From Chelonoidis abingdonii (lineage: Eukaryota > Chordata > Testudines > Testudinidae), in NCBI RefSeq assembly GCF_003597395.2, contig NC_133771.1, forward strand, positions 55,746,114-55,810,113: a stretch of 64,000 nt of DNA, given 5' to 3'. A program made the position numbers and the translations under genes. This document shows, in pieces, positions 45,491 through 56,645 of this stretch (positions are counted from its first letter, which is position 1; each line of letters starts with the position of its first letter). The notes below the pieces were generated by a model, which did not search any database, was not told the DNA's origin, and worked only from the letters and a program-made list of their open reading frames with translations.

Positions 45491-46010
45491 CATTATCTGA
45501 TCATCCAAGAGCAGACCAGCATCTAAAATCGCCTCAAGTTGGGAACTTGATTTACACATGGTAGTCAGAATTTCAGCTGTGGTGTAACATTATAAAAGCC
45601 ACCAACACTTCTGCCATTTTTTTCCAAAGTAACCAACATTATCTCAGTCTTCTCTGAATTGAATCACAGATCTCATCTATATTCAGATTTAAAAAGCCCA
45701 ACAACAACATCTAACTTGTACACTTTCTCCCTCCTCCCCGCTCTGTCCAGGTGAGATAGGATCAAAGAGAGAACTGTATGTCATTGACATAGTATATACA
45801 TCATACTGATCCTGCCTCTGTCCTGCTAGGGGACTACCTAAAGCACTGACACTTATTGTTTGCTCAGTCCCAGTTAATAGAGTCCCAGGCCAGATCAACA
45901 CATTGACTAACTATCAAATCCCTTAAAATCACCTCCCTCATCAATCCACCCAAACCCACCTGTTAACTTCTATGCAATCATCTCTCTCCACCCCATCTCA
46001 GTCCTGCAAA
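45491..46010 (-). mobile_element. L2-like LINE, upstream part of interrupted copy, minus strand
   Basis: Minus-strand translation gives FNSEKTEIMLVTLEKN near 45620-45660 and VPNLRRF-MLVCSWMI ending at the insertion. These match the L2 LN-x-DKTE-x-LLV and VKNLGV-x-x-D blocks that precede the segment at 44570-45042. Stops and frameshifts are frequent. Confidence 0.75.
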
Positions 46011-47355
46011 AAGATCCACACATACCAATCCTTATGTTTACATAGAACCCTTTTCAGAATCAGGGCCTAGTTTCTAGAGTCAAAACATCCATCAACAACT
46101 CATTTTTCTTTGACCAACAAACCAGTGCAATGTACACAAACCAATGTAATTTTCATAACAATAATAAACTAAACATACAGTATACTACATTATGGACACA
46201 TATCAATTCACTTCATACACAACCAAACTGTCATACAAAGCTTGGTTTTAATTGACTTGTCACAAGCCATTAGACCTGACTCATGGGAGGTAGTGTAATA
46301 TAGGGGGTTATTGCAAGGCAGTGAGTTGCACTTCTAGCTATGTCAATTGCTCACCGTGTAGTTTCAGATTTGTCCCCTAGATCAAAATGTTCAAACTTTC
46401 ACACTAAAGTTAGCCACTTAATCCATATTTAGGCACCAAGATTTTAAGGCACCCTGATTTGCAGAGGCACTGAGCCCTGCAGAACCTAATGGCTTCAGTA
46501 TGACTTCTGTTTGACTTTCTACTCTGAAAATTAAGCCACTCAGAACCTGCAGGTTTTCACTATGTTGGTGATTCAAACCATTTATCTGCCAAAAATATGA
46601 ATTTAGGTGTCTAAAATGAGGCAGTTTTGAAAATGTTTCTCTTTACTTCTGATAACTATTTTGCCTGTCACTGAGGGATGTTGAGACGATTAATTGCTTG
46701 TTTACTTTATATTTTATTTAATATTTATGTAACATTGCAAAAATGTATAGTGCTAAGCATTATTATTATATAAAACAACATGTTTAATTAACAAATCACT
46801 GCTTTTCAGGTAAAAAAACAATCCGTGTGAATGTAGAATCACAAACAAATTAGAGGAGCTAATCAAGTACCACAAAATATTTTCTGTGAGTAGGTGCTTG
46901 CAATTTAAAAAAGAGGTCTCATCTATTTTCATGTCTCTTTTGTGTTTGTTTTTCATGAATATTCAACCAATTGAGTTTTACTCTCAGGAATGCTCATGAA
47001 AAGTGAAGTTTAACCCTTCATGACTGCATATTTGACACAGCACTATGGTAGAGTGGCAACTGAATTACGACAAGGATCAGACTGCACCTGGTTACTTTGT
47101 GACATGGAGTGTGGTGATAAAAGAAAATTACAGACCATTAAATGCAATGCAGTGTAACTGAACACTGTTGTCACAGCATGAGCACAGGGTTCCCAAAACC
47201 CCTTGCCAGAGCCTTACAGACAGGTGTGCAAATGAGCTAGACATTGACTGCATTTTGTTAAGAAGGTATGCACATGCAATTACTTTTTGTGACAGTGAAT
47301 AAAGACAATCATAGTTCTCAGTATTGACATTTCACAGTGACCTAGTTATACCTAT
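46011..47355. other. No assignable gene
   Basis: An old repeat with 'ttaggcaccaagattttaag' and 'ccctgatttgcagaggcac' lies at about 46425-46500. The rest is AT-rich and unrecognised. Confidence 0.45.
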
Positions 47356-47360
47356 ATGTC

Positions 47361-48282
47361 TGTAGCATGGCCTCCCTCATGGAGTGAGAGGGAGGGACCA
47401 CAACATACCCCTTGGTGGACTGAACTGAAAGCCCTGTCCACCCCGCCAGAAGCGGAAAGGCGGGACAGGAAAGGGAAGAATAAAAGGCGGGCCCTGCAGC
47501 TCAGTTAGGCTGGAGCCACCACAGGAGATGGATGCATCCCACCTGGTGCTGAATCCTGCATAGGAGCTGCCAGGACTGTCTCCTGAGGACTGGCCAGAAC
47601 TCCCAAGACTGCTGGCTGGCCAAGACACTGGGGAGTTGCGGGGTTGCTGCCTGAGGACTGGCTGGATCTCCCTGGGCTGCTGGCTGACCGAGATTTTAAG
47701 AAGCTGCTAGGGCTGTCACTTGTGGACTGGCCAGAGCGTCCTGAGATGACAGATGCAGATACACCCGAAAGGGAGAGTCAGAATCAGCCCTGAGAAACCA
47801 GGCAAGAGTCTGGTTGGGAACTGGCCTGATACAAGGTTATTGTGTTGTGGGCGGTTCACTGCTAATCCAGTAGTGGACCACTCTGCCACTGTTAGTGCCC
47901 TGGGCTAGGACACAGAGGAGTTGGACGGCCTGCGTCCCCCTGCCATCCCACCCTTGGGCTGGCAGTACTTCCCCTCCTTAGGCAAGGAGGCCTGCACTCC
48001 TCAAGCACCCCTACCTGAATCTTTACACTTTATTAGTGCTCACCCTTACCTGGGGCTCCTAAGCTCCTGCTTAGCTGCTCTGCCCTGATTGCAGGCAAGA
48101 GCCTACTAACTGTTTGGTGTCCTGACCTGATCGAGGGCCCGGGGCTCATAGACTGCCTTACAGGACCAGAGCACTAGGTATAGCTAATTCCCCTCTTCGG
48201 GCTTACCCTTACAGGAACGAGACCGCAAAGAGGTGTGGCCTCCTTCAGAGGCTGAAAGGGAGGGACAGCTATGCAGCCTACA
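47361..48282 (+). mobile_element. Solo LTR, family B, copy 2 (922 bp), target duplication atgtc
   Basis: Begins TGTAGCATGGCC and ends TGCAGCCTACA. The perfect 5-bp duplication atgtc is at 47356-47360 and 48283-48287. A TATA-like aataaaag lies at 47479-47486, about 119 bp in. It is followed by three to four loose repeats of a 'ctgaggactggccagaact' module (47575-47740). A block at 47887-47940, ending ggcctgcgtccccc, is shared with the minus-strand LTR at 22557-23614. No internal retroelement genes accompany it. Confidence 0.9.
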
Positions 48283-48287
48283 ATGTC

Positions 48288-51109
48288 CCAAACAGCAACA
48301 TATTTAAAATTCCCTAATTCTTTTTACTTGCTGCCTCTTCATGTGAATTGAACATCCCAGTTCTTTCTTTAGGCCCCCTTCCAGACTACAAGAATTAGAC
48401 CCTTTCATTTAGCAAACAGCTAATATATGATTCATGTGACCAATTACAACTAATCAACATAATTTGAATTTTGAATATCAGCTTTTGAATATTCAGAGCA
48501 AACTGTTGGCAAGAAATCAAATGAATAAATTTGAATAATAAACATATCTGAGAAAATTGTGATCTGTTTGCAGATATTCCACAAGAAGAAACAATGCTAC
48601 AGATGATAATAGTCTATGATACAGTGATTGTGGCAATAATTGTCAGTGTTACCTTCTTCCTAGGTAACATTAATGTCATTTGTCATATTTCCTTTATTTA
48701 TTAATAGGGAAATCCACAGTAAAATTAATTACTGGCAAACTACAACTGTAAAAATTCTAATGGTTACTACTGCATACAACATTCAATGAACTGGAAATGC
48801 AGTTGGAATAATCATACAGAAACAAATAATGTTTGGTTTTGTAAATAATTAAACTTCATAATCCTGGATCAATACTTTTCTATGGACCTATTACAAGTGA
48901 TTTTAATTTTTCTATGTGAATATTATTTAGTTCTTTTTCTCATTGTTTTATCTTATTCATTTGTAAATTGAATACATATGGAATGATATTGATTAATTTA
49001 GCCTGATGCTAGCTTGAGCTTTGCACAGAGAATCATTGGTCTTACAATACATTTTAGTTTTATCTTAATAAACTGAATGATGGATAAAATACCAAGAGAT
49101 CTTCCTTACAAACCAAGAGATCAGATATTTTTTTATGCTGTTTCATTCATTTTTATATACTATGGGGTCTGATCACAAGTCAGATTCTCTCTTCAATTAC
49201 ACTAATGTAAATTCAGAGTAAATACATTGGATCAGATCCACAGCATAGTTCCCCTGAAGTCATATATGAGTATCTTGTTCATTGACTTCAGAGGAAATAA
49301 TCCAGGTTTAGATGGGGTTAAATGATAGCAGAATCTGTCCCTCTTAGACATACAGTGCTGCTCATTTCATATGCCAGCTATTCACTTTCACCCACTTGTG
49401 TCAAGAAAATACATATGCTTCTACATATGCTTCAGTGAGCTGCATAGGATTTTCTCATCCCATGATCTTTCCCTACTTGATATGCTCAATATAGCTAAAA
49501 AAGGTTAGAAGTGAGTACACAGAGGGAGATTGGTAAGGCTCAAACACTATTACTTTATATTGGTGTACATGAGAGTACATCCTGGCTCACAATCTCCCAA
49601 GGCGGCCATCCATAAGTTCACCATCCTAACAGATCTGGAGTTTTGGAGGATAAAATACATCTACTTCCAGCTTCATTCATGCTCAAATAAATCAATTTCT
49701 ATCTGCTGAGTTGTTCATTATATATCAGGGAACATAAATGTGTACCTGGGAAAACAACTCTTCTCATTTTTGACAAAAACATGATTTTTATTGTTGAGAG
49801 AGAAAAAAGAACCAGTGAAAGTATGAATCTGAGGCAACTTCTTTTCCATATAGCCTCTAATACCATCCTTACCACTGTAGCATCTCGAATCCTTCTAGTA
49901 GCATATTAAGTGATGTGACTAACATCTGTCACTTGTGGTTCATTCTACTCCATGCAATCATTACTACTCATACTATTGACAACCCTAAGATCTGAAATCA
50001 TTACTGAAGCTGTAAAAGTGGCTCAAGTACTGAATCCAAAAAACAAACAAACAAATAAAGAAAACATCCACCATATATCTAATAGTGTTGGGATATTGAC
50101 ATCTCGGACTTAACACTCCACATCTTCTTGAATATCCAGAATTCAGCACTTCCCTGAAGTTGTTCTCTATTTATGTTCTTGTGTGCAACCTAGTACTCTG
50201 AGACACTGCTTTAAAACTTCCAGTTTCTAGTTACACTGTTCCTTGGTCCTTAGTATCAATTTGTAAGCCTTTGAGAAGTATCAACAGAACCTTCAATTTT
50301 CAAGTTTTGGAATGAGAGCATCTGTCTCACTTTCCACATCCTTAATGACAATAAAAAAAGTCTCTAGAAACATTTCAGCAAACGCACCACCTTCAGGAAA
50401 TCAGACAGATTTCTGTATTTATCTCAAGCTTTTAGTCTAGTCTATAAAAAATAAACTTTTAAAAAAACACAGACACAAAAAAAACAGGAAATTACCTACC
50501 TTCCCTGATATTTAGGACCAAAGTTTGACAAACATAAAAAAAAAAACCTCTGTCGGGTTGTCTATATGATGAAAATCCAAACAAATTCTAAAAATAAAAT
50601 CAATTGTAAGGTTCATAAAAGAGATTATTTACTGTAGTCGAATTTTAATGCTTTCGATATCCTTGCCACTATTATAAGTTGCTGAGGGATGCAATTTACA
50701 TCCACAACAAATGTAGGAGTTATACACTTTCTCCCATGAGCTTTGAAAAGTATTTGTCTTAAAAGTCTAAGGCCTGATGCTGCTACTATTGAAGAAATGT
50801 GAGAACTCCCATTAACATCAGTGGGATCAGGACCAAGCCCTACACTGAAAATTAATTCATAGGATTTTACAAATAACCTGTATAACTCCCACTTTATTGA
50901 CAAACTACCTCCAGATAAAACTAACATGGGTTAGGAGTTGACCAGAAAAAAACCTTTTGGATGTATTCTATTCTTTATAAATGTTGTTACATGTTCTCAA
51001 GTCTGTGAATATCCATGGGTAAATATATGCTGTTTGTCTTTCAGATCAGAGAAGAACGGGAACATAATGGGTTTTAACATCCGTTTCATAGTAGTTACAA
51101 GACTTTCTG
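48288..51109. other. About 2.8 kb with no assignable gene
   Basis: AT-rich, mostly unique-looking DNA. Old palindrome-type words occur near 49190-49330 and 50805-50830. An 'aaacaaacaaacaaa' tract lies near 50040. The 100-codon minus ORF at 50625-50927 overlaps one of these repeats. Confidence 0.5.
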
Positions 51110-51480
51110 TTATTAATTATTTGTATTACTGTAGCACCTATGAGTCTGGGTCATGAATCAAGATTCCATTGTGCTAGGCACTCCATAAATACAGAACAAA
51201 AAGACAGTCTCTGTGCCAACAAGCTTACAAGCGAAGTATAAGATTAAATAGCAGATGAATACAGGCAAACAGACAGTGAAGTACAAGGAAACAATAAGTC
51301 AGTGCTGGTCAGCATAACAGTCAGTGGTCTCACCACACTTGTGGCCTAACCACTGTAAGTTTTTTGTAGGCATCATAGCAAAGGAGATTTTTGAGGAGGC
51401 ATTTGAAGATGGATAATGAGACATCTTTGTGCATATTTATTGAGAGCTTCTTCCAAGCGTGAGGGGCAGCACAAAGGTCA
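51110..51480 (+). mobile_element. Ancient amniote interspersed repeat, left part of nest
   Basis: 'ttgtattactgtagcaccta', 'ccattgtgctaggcactcca' and 'acagaacaaaaagacagtct' form a repeat I recognise as common in amniote genomes, though I cannot give a firm class. It is broken at 51480 by LTR-C and appears to resume after 52059. Confidence 0.6.
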
Positions 51481-52059
51481 CGTCAGGGACCGGGCATAGG
51501 CATTCTGAGCTGGGGTTCACACATCAGGGACTGTAGTCAGATGAATTACTAGAGCAGGATTCAATGAGCAAGAGTTGGAGTTAAGTGAGGCCAAGGTCAA
51601 ATACCAGAAAGACAATCATAGAATACCAGGGTTGGAAGGGACCTGAGGAGGTCATTTAGTCTAACCCGCTGCTCAAAGTAGGACCAATCCCCAGATGGCC
51701 CCCTCAAGGGCTGAACTCACAATCATAGGATTAACAGGCCAATGCTCAAACCACTGAGCTATCTCTCCTCCTGAATGTTATACCAGGCTGGAATCAGGAG
51801 TAAGTCAGGAGGCAAGAGTCAAGCATCAGGAGACAAAGTAAGGTTTAGAGCCACCAAAGCCCGTGTGTTGCCCAGACAACTTTCCTTGCCAGGGTTAAAT
51901 AGGGGGCTTGGTCAATCAGAGACCTGCAGAGTTCTGTCACTCTGGGTCTCTTGGGAAGTACTTCCTGTGGCACCTACTCTCCACGTTACTTCTTAGCTGT
52001 GGCTCCCTATAGCTTCCTAGTGGTACTGTGGGAACATCAGTTCTCCCTGGATCCTTACA
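51481..52059 (-). mobile_element. Solo LTR, family C, copy 2, with SINE inside, target duplication ggt(c/t)a
   Basis: On the plus strand it starts CGTCAGGGACC (once probably TGTCAGG) and ends GGATCCTTACA. The flanks ggtca (51476-51480) and ggtta (52060-52064) match at 4 of 5. 'Aggagtaagtcaggaggcaa' repeats and a TATTTAA-type box on the minus strand near 51897 match LTR-C at 40000-40580. Excluding the SINE at 51614-51771, the LTR is about 421 bp. Confidence 0.75.
51614..51771 (-). mobile_element. Turtle tRNA-derived SINE (Cry type), minus strand
   Basis: On the minus strand the head contains an A box, TAGCTCAGTGG (51751-51761), and a B box, GAGTTCAGCCC (51708-51718), spaced as in a tRNA gene. 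A short unique part follows, then a CR1-like tail (ggttagactaaatgacctcc, then ttccaaccctgg and a tctatgatt end). This is the structure of the Cry SINEs of cryptodiran turtles, which rely on CR1 for reverse transcription. It is a retroposon, not a functional tRNA. No clear target duplication is seen. This element is the best clue to the host lineage. Confidence 0.92.
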
Positions 52060-52064
52060 GGTTA

Positions 52065-52300
52065 GTTTGAAAATTTAACAAGTGGGTGATAGAGGCTGGC
52101 CTCCTGAACTGATTGGAGGTGAGAGTGGTCATCTTGATAGTGAATGAAAGATGATAGGTAGATTGAGCAAAGACCATTAAGGGCCTTGAAAGTGTAAGCA
52201 AGCAACTAATGGTTGATGAAATAGAGAATGGGGAAGAAGAAGGATGTGAAGAAAAGTGAGTCTGTCAGAGCAATGGGCTAGGACTGTGATCTTCACAGCA
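52065..52300 (+). mobile_element. Ancient amniote interspersed repeat, right part of nest
   Basis: 'aagggccttgaaagtgtaag', 'gaatggggaagaagaaggat' and 'tctgtcagagcaatgggcta' continue the repeat interrupted at 51480. The target duplication joins the two parts. Class not assigned. Confidence 0.55.
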
Positions 52301-52304
52301 GTAT

Positions 52305-52440
52305 TGTGTATGTGTATATATATATATATTTCATACATATAGCTATATAGCTATTTTAGAGAGAGGGGGAGAGAGAGAGATTAGATATAGATATAGACAG
52401 ATATATTTATATCATACAGATATATAAATAGATTGATAAT
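52305..52440. repeat. Compound AT/GA simple repeat
   Basis: Consecutive runs of (ta)n, 'agctatatagc' and (ga)n, then 'agatatagatatagacagat' type tetramers and hexamers, seen directly. Confidence 0.9.
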
Positions 52441-55400
52441 CAGAAGTAGTATACTCAATACAATGAGAAAAATCTCAAAACGTTTGGAGTTCTGCTTTGT
52501 TTTGAAGCAAATTCTATAGATATGGATGCCGTCTGAAATTTTTCTGAACCTCTTGAGACTAACAAAATTGGTCTGTGCATTTCAGTAAGACGGTGTTTTT
52601 TGCAGGATTCTGACACCCTCTAGACCATGGGTATGGAAGAAAAAAGTATCCAAACATTTCTAGAACTAAAAAAAAAAATAAAAAAAATCATTCAAGTTTG
52701 CATGTAGAAATGGGAGAATGTTGATGGATTTTGTTTGTTTGTTTTTGCCTCTTACCCCTAAGCTGGTTCACCCATCACAGTATAGACGTCTTTAAGACTT
52801 CAACTAGAAGTAGTTGAAAGTTTTCTGTCAACACTTTATAAACTTTTAAAATATTGCTTTTCTATGAAGCCCCAAAAATTTTTCAAATAATTTTTAATTT
52901 AAAAAAAAAGAAAGTTTTTCTTTCTTATCAAACATTTTGCACTGGAAAACTTACTTCTTGACAATCTCTGGCTCCAACATAATTTACTCAGATGTTATGG
53001 AATATGACAGGTCAGAGAATCAGGCCTGCTGCACATTTACGTTGCTATATTAGTCCTTCAGAAAAAGACAGATAAGCCAGAATGTTTTTTACTATAAGTT
53101 AATATCAAACTTTACTGGAATAACATGCTTTTCAGCACCCCTACATGTGTAGTCACTGGGAGTTTTCAAGTTATATCAGAGATCTAAATGGAAAATGGAT
53201 CATTCAGAAACATTTGTCCTGAGTCACCACTGCGTTACTCCACTGGTATGCCAGTGTAATTCCACTGATACCAACAGAGAGACACTGACGTAAAATTGTT
53301 AAGTTGAACTAGGCCTATTATGGGTGTTTGTGGTGCTTTCTGGAGAATGTTGCTTCTGTATTGTAATCGAGTGGATTATACAGAGGCATGTAGATACTGT
53401 CAGTATTTTCATCTGTGACAAATATAAAATTGATCCAATATTTCTCATGTTATAGGAAGGAAAATTATATCCATTTTCTTCAGAACTGCAGTTTGGATTT
53501 TTTTAAAAATAAAAGAAGCTTTCCTAAGACTGAATAAACACAGAACTATCTTTGACAGGTAACTGATGCCATCCTTTAAAACTCATACTCTATGCTAGTC
53601 AGGGGACAAATGCCCAAATGAGATTATTGTCCTTATTATTTAAGGAATAGAGTATGATAGGTGTGTATGGCATAAATTCACAGTGTATTTTAGCATCTCA
53701 GTCTGTTTGGAATCACTGCTATAATAAAATAAAAATGTACAGAATGAGATTTAAAATCTGTTTAGCTCCTTAAAGCATTTCAGACAGGTGGTGAAATCCT
53801 AACCTTATTGATATAAACGGACAAGCTCCCATTGGCTTCAAGTCGGCCAGAATGTCACTGAGACAGTTTAAATCCTTAAATCATATTATGCAATTAATAT
53901 TTGGGATTCAATCAATGTTTAGACTTCTGTTTTTGAAAGTAGCAGAATCATCTCACATCTCTACATCACGGTAACTATCAGAAAATATATATGTACTCCT
54001 CATAAGTAAATCTATGTTTGTATTTGTGAAGTAAATGTATTTACTATTTAGAATCATCCTTCTGAAAACTATTGCAGCCCCATAAACACACACAGAACAC
54101 ATTTGTATAATTTAGTTTACTGGATATTGAATATCATGAAAAAGAGCCACATCTGAAGTAATACGGCAATATGAAAATTGAAGAGTAAAGGAGGATGCAT
54201 TGTAGAATCCACTTTTACCTTATTTCTAGGTAGCTTATGATAGCTTGTTTACCTGAAATTAAAGGCACCAATGACCTAGTATGTAATGCTAATGAATTTA
54301 TATTGTATAGTTTTTATTCCTTATAACTTTTCCAAGAATCAACGTTATAATCTGGTCCTTCTCTGCAACTATATTTATATGTATTAAATAGTAACGGGTT
54401 GCATTTCTGAATTCTTTTCCAGCATACTGTACATATGTGATTGGTTTGAACTAGGGCTTCAGGCTGAATGATTTATGGACTTCATCCAAATCTGGTCCAT
54501 AGATAGCAAATCACTGAAGGTCAGATTCTCTCTCCTCTGAGGCCACTTTATGTTGCTTAAGTAAATACAAGCACAAAATGTCCTTGAACTGGTCAGATTC
54601 ACAGTGGAGAATTCTCTATTTCAAGGGGAAATTTCCACTTGCATAAAAATATTGGTGGTGACAGAGCTGCGCAAGCTGTGCTCGTACATAGTTGAGACTC
54701 TGGAACTCATTTCAGAAAAAAAAGAATGCAATTCCTTAATTGGGTTATAGTCAGATTATGGGCCTGATACTCGGTTGCCCTACATCTTGAATAGTCATTT
54801 ACACCAGTCCAAAGTTAGCGCAGAGTAGATGAAAATTGCTACCATTCTAATTTATTAAGGATTTACATGCACTATCCAATCCCTTTATTTGATGTTAATG
54901 ACCAGGTCTATGGAGAATCAGGCCTTAATCTGCACTTATTTTGCTTTTTCCTAGATTTGAGACTGGTTAAAAATGGACAAGAAGAGGAAATGCCAATGAA
55001 ACCAGTGACGTTCCCTCTAGGTTCATGGTCACTCAAGCCATTATCAAAACTCCCATGATTGGACACCTTGTGAGGAGCCTTAATGTACTCCTAATTGAGA
55101 TCCTTATAATTAGACTTCCCAGTTCATTAACCAACTAGGTCTATATTTGTTCATCTCCAGCTTCCTATGGCCCTTGATAATTAAGGTGTAACATTAAGGA
55201 TAGTTTCACTGTAGAGATCATACACAGATGATAATGTGAAACACTACATTTTCATACACTTCAAACATTTCTTTGACTGTTCTTTTCAAAACACTTTTAC
55301 ACCATACTAATTAAATTATTCTTTGTTAATGTATGGGTGCCAAGCACAATCTGATCTTCATGGAAGCAATCTATGTACCTGGCTCTCTTTTTCAGTTTCC

Positions 55401-55488
55401 ACTGTAATTATCTACAGTTGTCTGGTTTTATAGAAGCTGCAAATCTTGTCACTCTTTATGTCCAAAACATTGAGTACCTCAAACAAAC
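52441..55488. other. About 3 kb with no assignable gene
   Basis: AT-rich. Eroded palindrome-type repeats are likely near 53225-53300 ('ttactccactggtatgccag'), 53805-53850 and 54760-54840. No ORF above 65 codons. Confidence 0.5.
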
Positions 55489-55498
55489 AGTTTGTCAG

Positions 55499-55739
55499 TA
55501 TCAGAGGGGTAGCCGTGTTTGTCTGGATCTGTAAAAGCAGCAAAGAGTCCTGTGGCATCTTATAGACTAACAGACGTTTTAGAGTATGAGCTTTCGTGGG
55601 TGAATACCCACTTCATCGGATGCCGGGTGAATACTCACTTCGTCGGATGCATCCGATGAAGTGGATATTCACCCATGAAAGCTCATGCTCCAAAATGTCT
55701 GTTAGTCTATAAGGTGCCACAAGACTCTTTGCTGCTTTT
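55499..55739. mobile_element. Palindromic retroelement-like insertion, 241 bp, 10-bp target duplication, hammerhead-like core
   Basis: The 10-bp direct duplication agtttgtcag (55489-55498 and 55740-55749) brackets the insert exactly. Two 91-nt arms (55533-55623 and 55649-55739) are near-complementary, and the 25-nt spacer is itself a partial third copy. Each arm holds a core of CCGATGA, a six-base stem pair (GTGGGT with ACCCAC in the left arm), GAAA, then AGC-TCAT-GCT in the right arm (plus strand from 55653; minus strand in the left arm). That arrangement resembles a small hammerhead ribozyme, but position 4 is C and one extra A lies before the stem. The sequence is widespread in amniotes; a Penelope-like origin is my inference. 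Confidence 0.75.
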
Positions 55740-55749
55740 AGTTTGTCAG

Positions 55750-55914
55750 GAAACATCTGATATGTGCAGAAGAGAAATAAGCTGCAGAACAACTATTCAT
55801 TTTCACTTACCATTTTCAAAAGATTAATTTGAGAACAGATTACATCATTTGTAACATGTGTAGGGTTCTCTAGCATAGCCACTGAGCATTATTCTCAGTG
55901 CAGGTCATGCTCTG
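55750..55914. other. Unassigned spacer
   Basis: Nothing recognised. Confidence 0.5.
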
Positions 55915-56645
55915 TCAAAGGGTGAAAATGTAATTTACTATTCTCTTAGCTCCTTTTTCTGATTCTAGAAATTCTGCTGGTGATAATGAAATATTCCAGG
56001 GAACCTTGGACTCTTTCTTCAAGTGGCTGACACTCAGCTCAAAGTCTCCATAGCTCCGCACTCCTATAACATGGACCAACAGGAGGCTGGAAGCATACTG
56101 GAAGATATTATTTTCTCCATTTCTCCCAGCATAAAAGAGTGAAAGCCCTATATGGAGATGTGAGAAGATAGTTTCCTGACATGAAGAAATAGTTTGGGGA
56201 TTCTGAGGAAAAAAATAGACAGAAGCAAGGGTTCCTGAGTGAAGGGATGTGCTGCTTTGGGGAGCTCTAAGAGGAGGAAGATGCTCCCCAATGAGAGGGA
56301 ATTGCAGCTGTATTTCAGATATGGGGTTGTCTGAGTAGAGGGAGTAGCACACTGGGTCTTGAGGGAATGAGATCTGACTGAGTGGTGTAGCATTTTTAAT
56401 TACACTTATTTCAACCACTTATTGGAAATTTCAGCATTCAGAGCAGGAGTAGGGGAAGTTGAAAAGCAATCCATCATTTTAAACCTCAAGGTGGAAGCTG
56501 CTGGCCAGGACTGAACTATCTTGGCAGGACAATGTGGAGAAGCACGCACCATCAATACTCGGGCTGCATATATTCTAGGAATAGAGGACACCAGTGGCTC
56601 CAAGTCTCCAAAAAGAGCCATAAGGGCAGATAAACATGCTGACAT
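55915..56645 (-). pseudogene. Unrecognised 167-codon ORF plus overlapping upstream 79-codon ORF; possible old retrocopy
   Basis: The minus strand has an ORF of 79 codons (56645-56406) that overlaps, in another frame, one of 167 codons (56418-55915). Read through a single frameshift near 56410, the two would give about 240 residues. The larger ORF is the longest minus-strand frame in this window outside recognised repeats. Its content is unremarkable (FPQDPVCYSLYSDNP near the start, then SLFYAGRNGENNIFQYASSL), and I recognise no domain, signal peptide or membrane segment. There is no poly-A tract, splice context or target duplication to prove a retrocopy. Chance or an unknown repeat are equally open. 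Confidence 0.25.

Noticed and set aside
51708..51771. Functional tRNA gene
   Set aside because: A and B boxes are present but the sequence lacks a full cloverleaf and is fused to a CR1-like tail, so it is a SINE.
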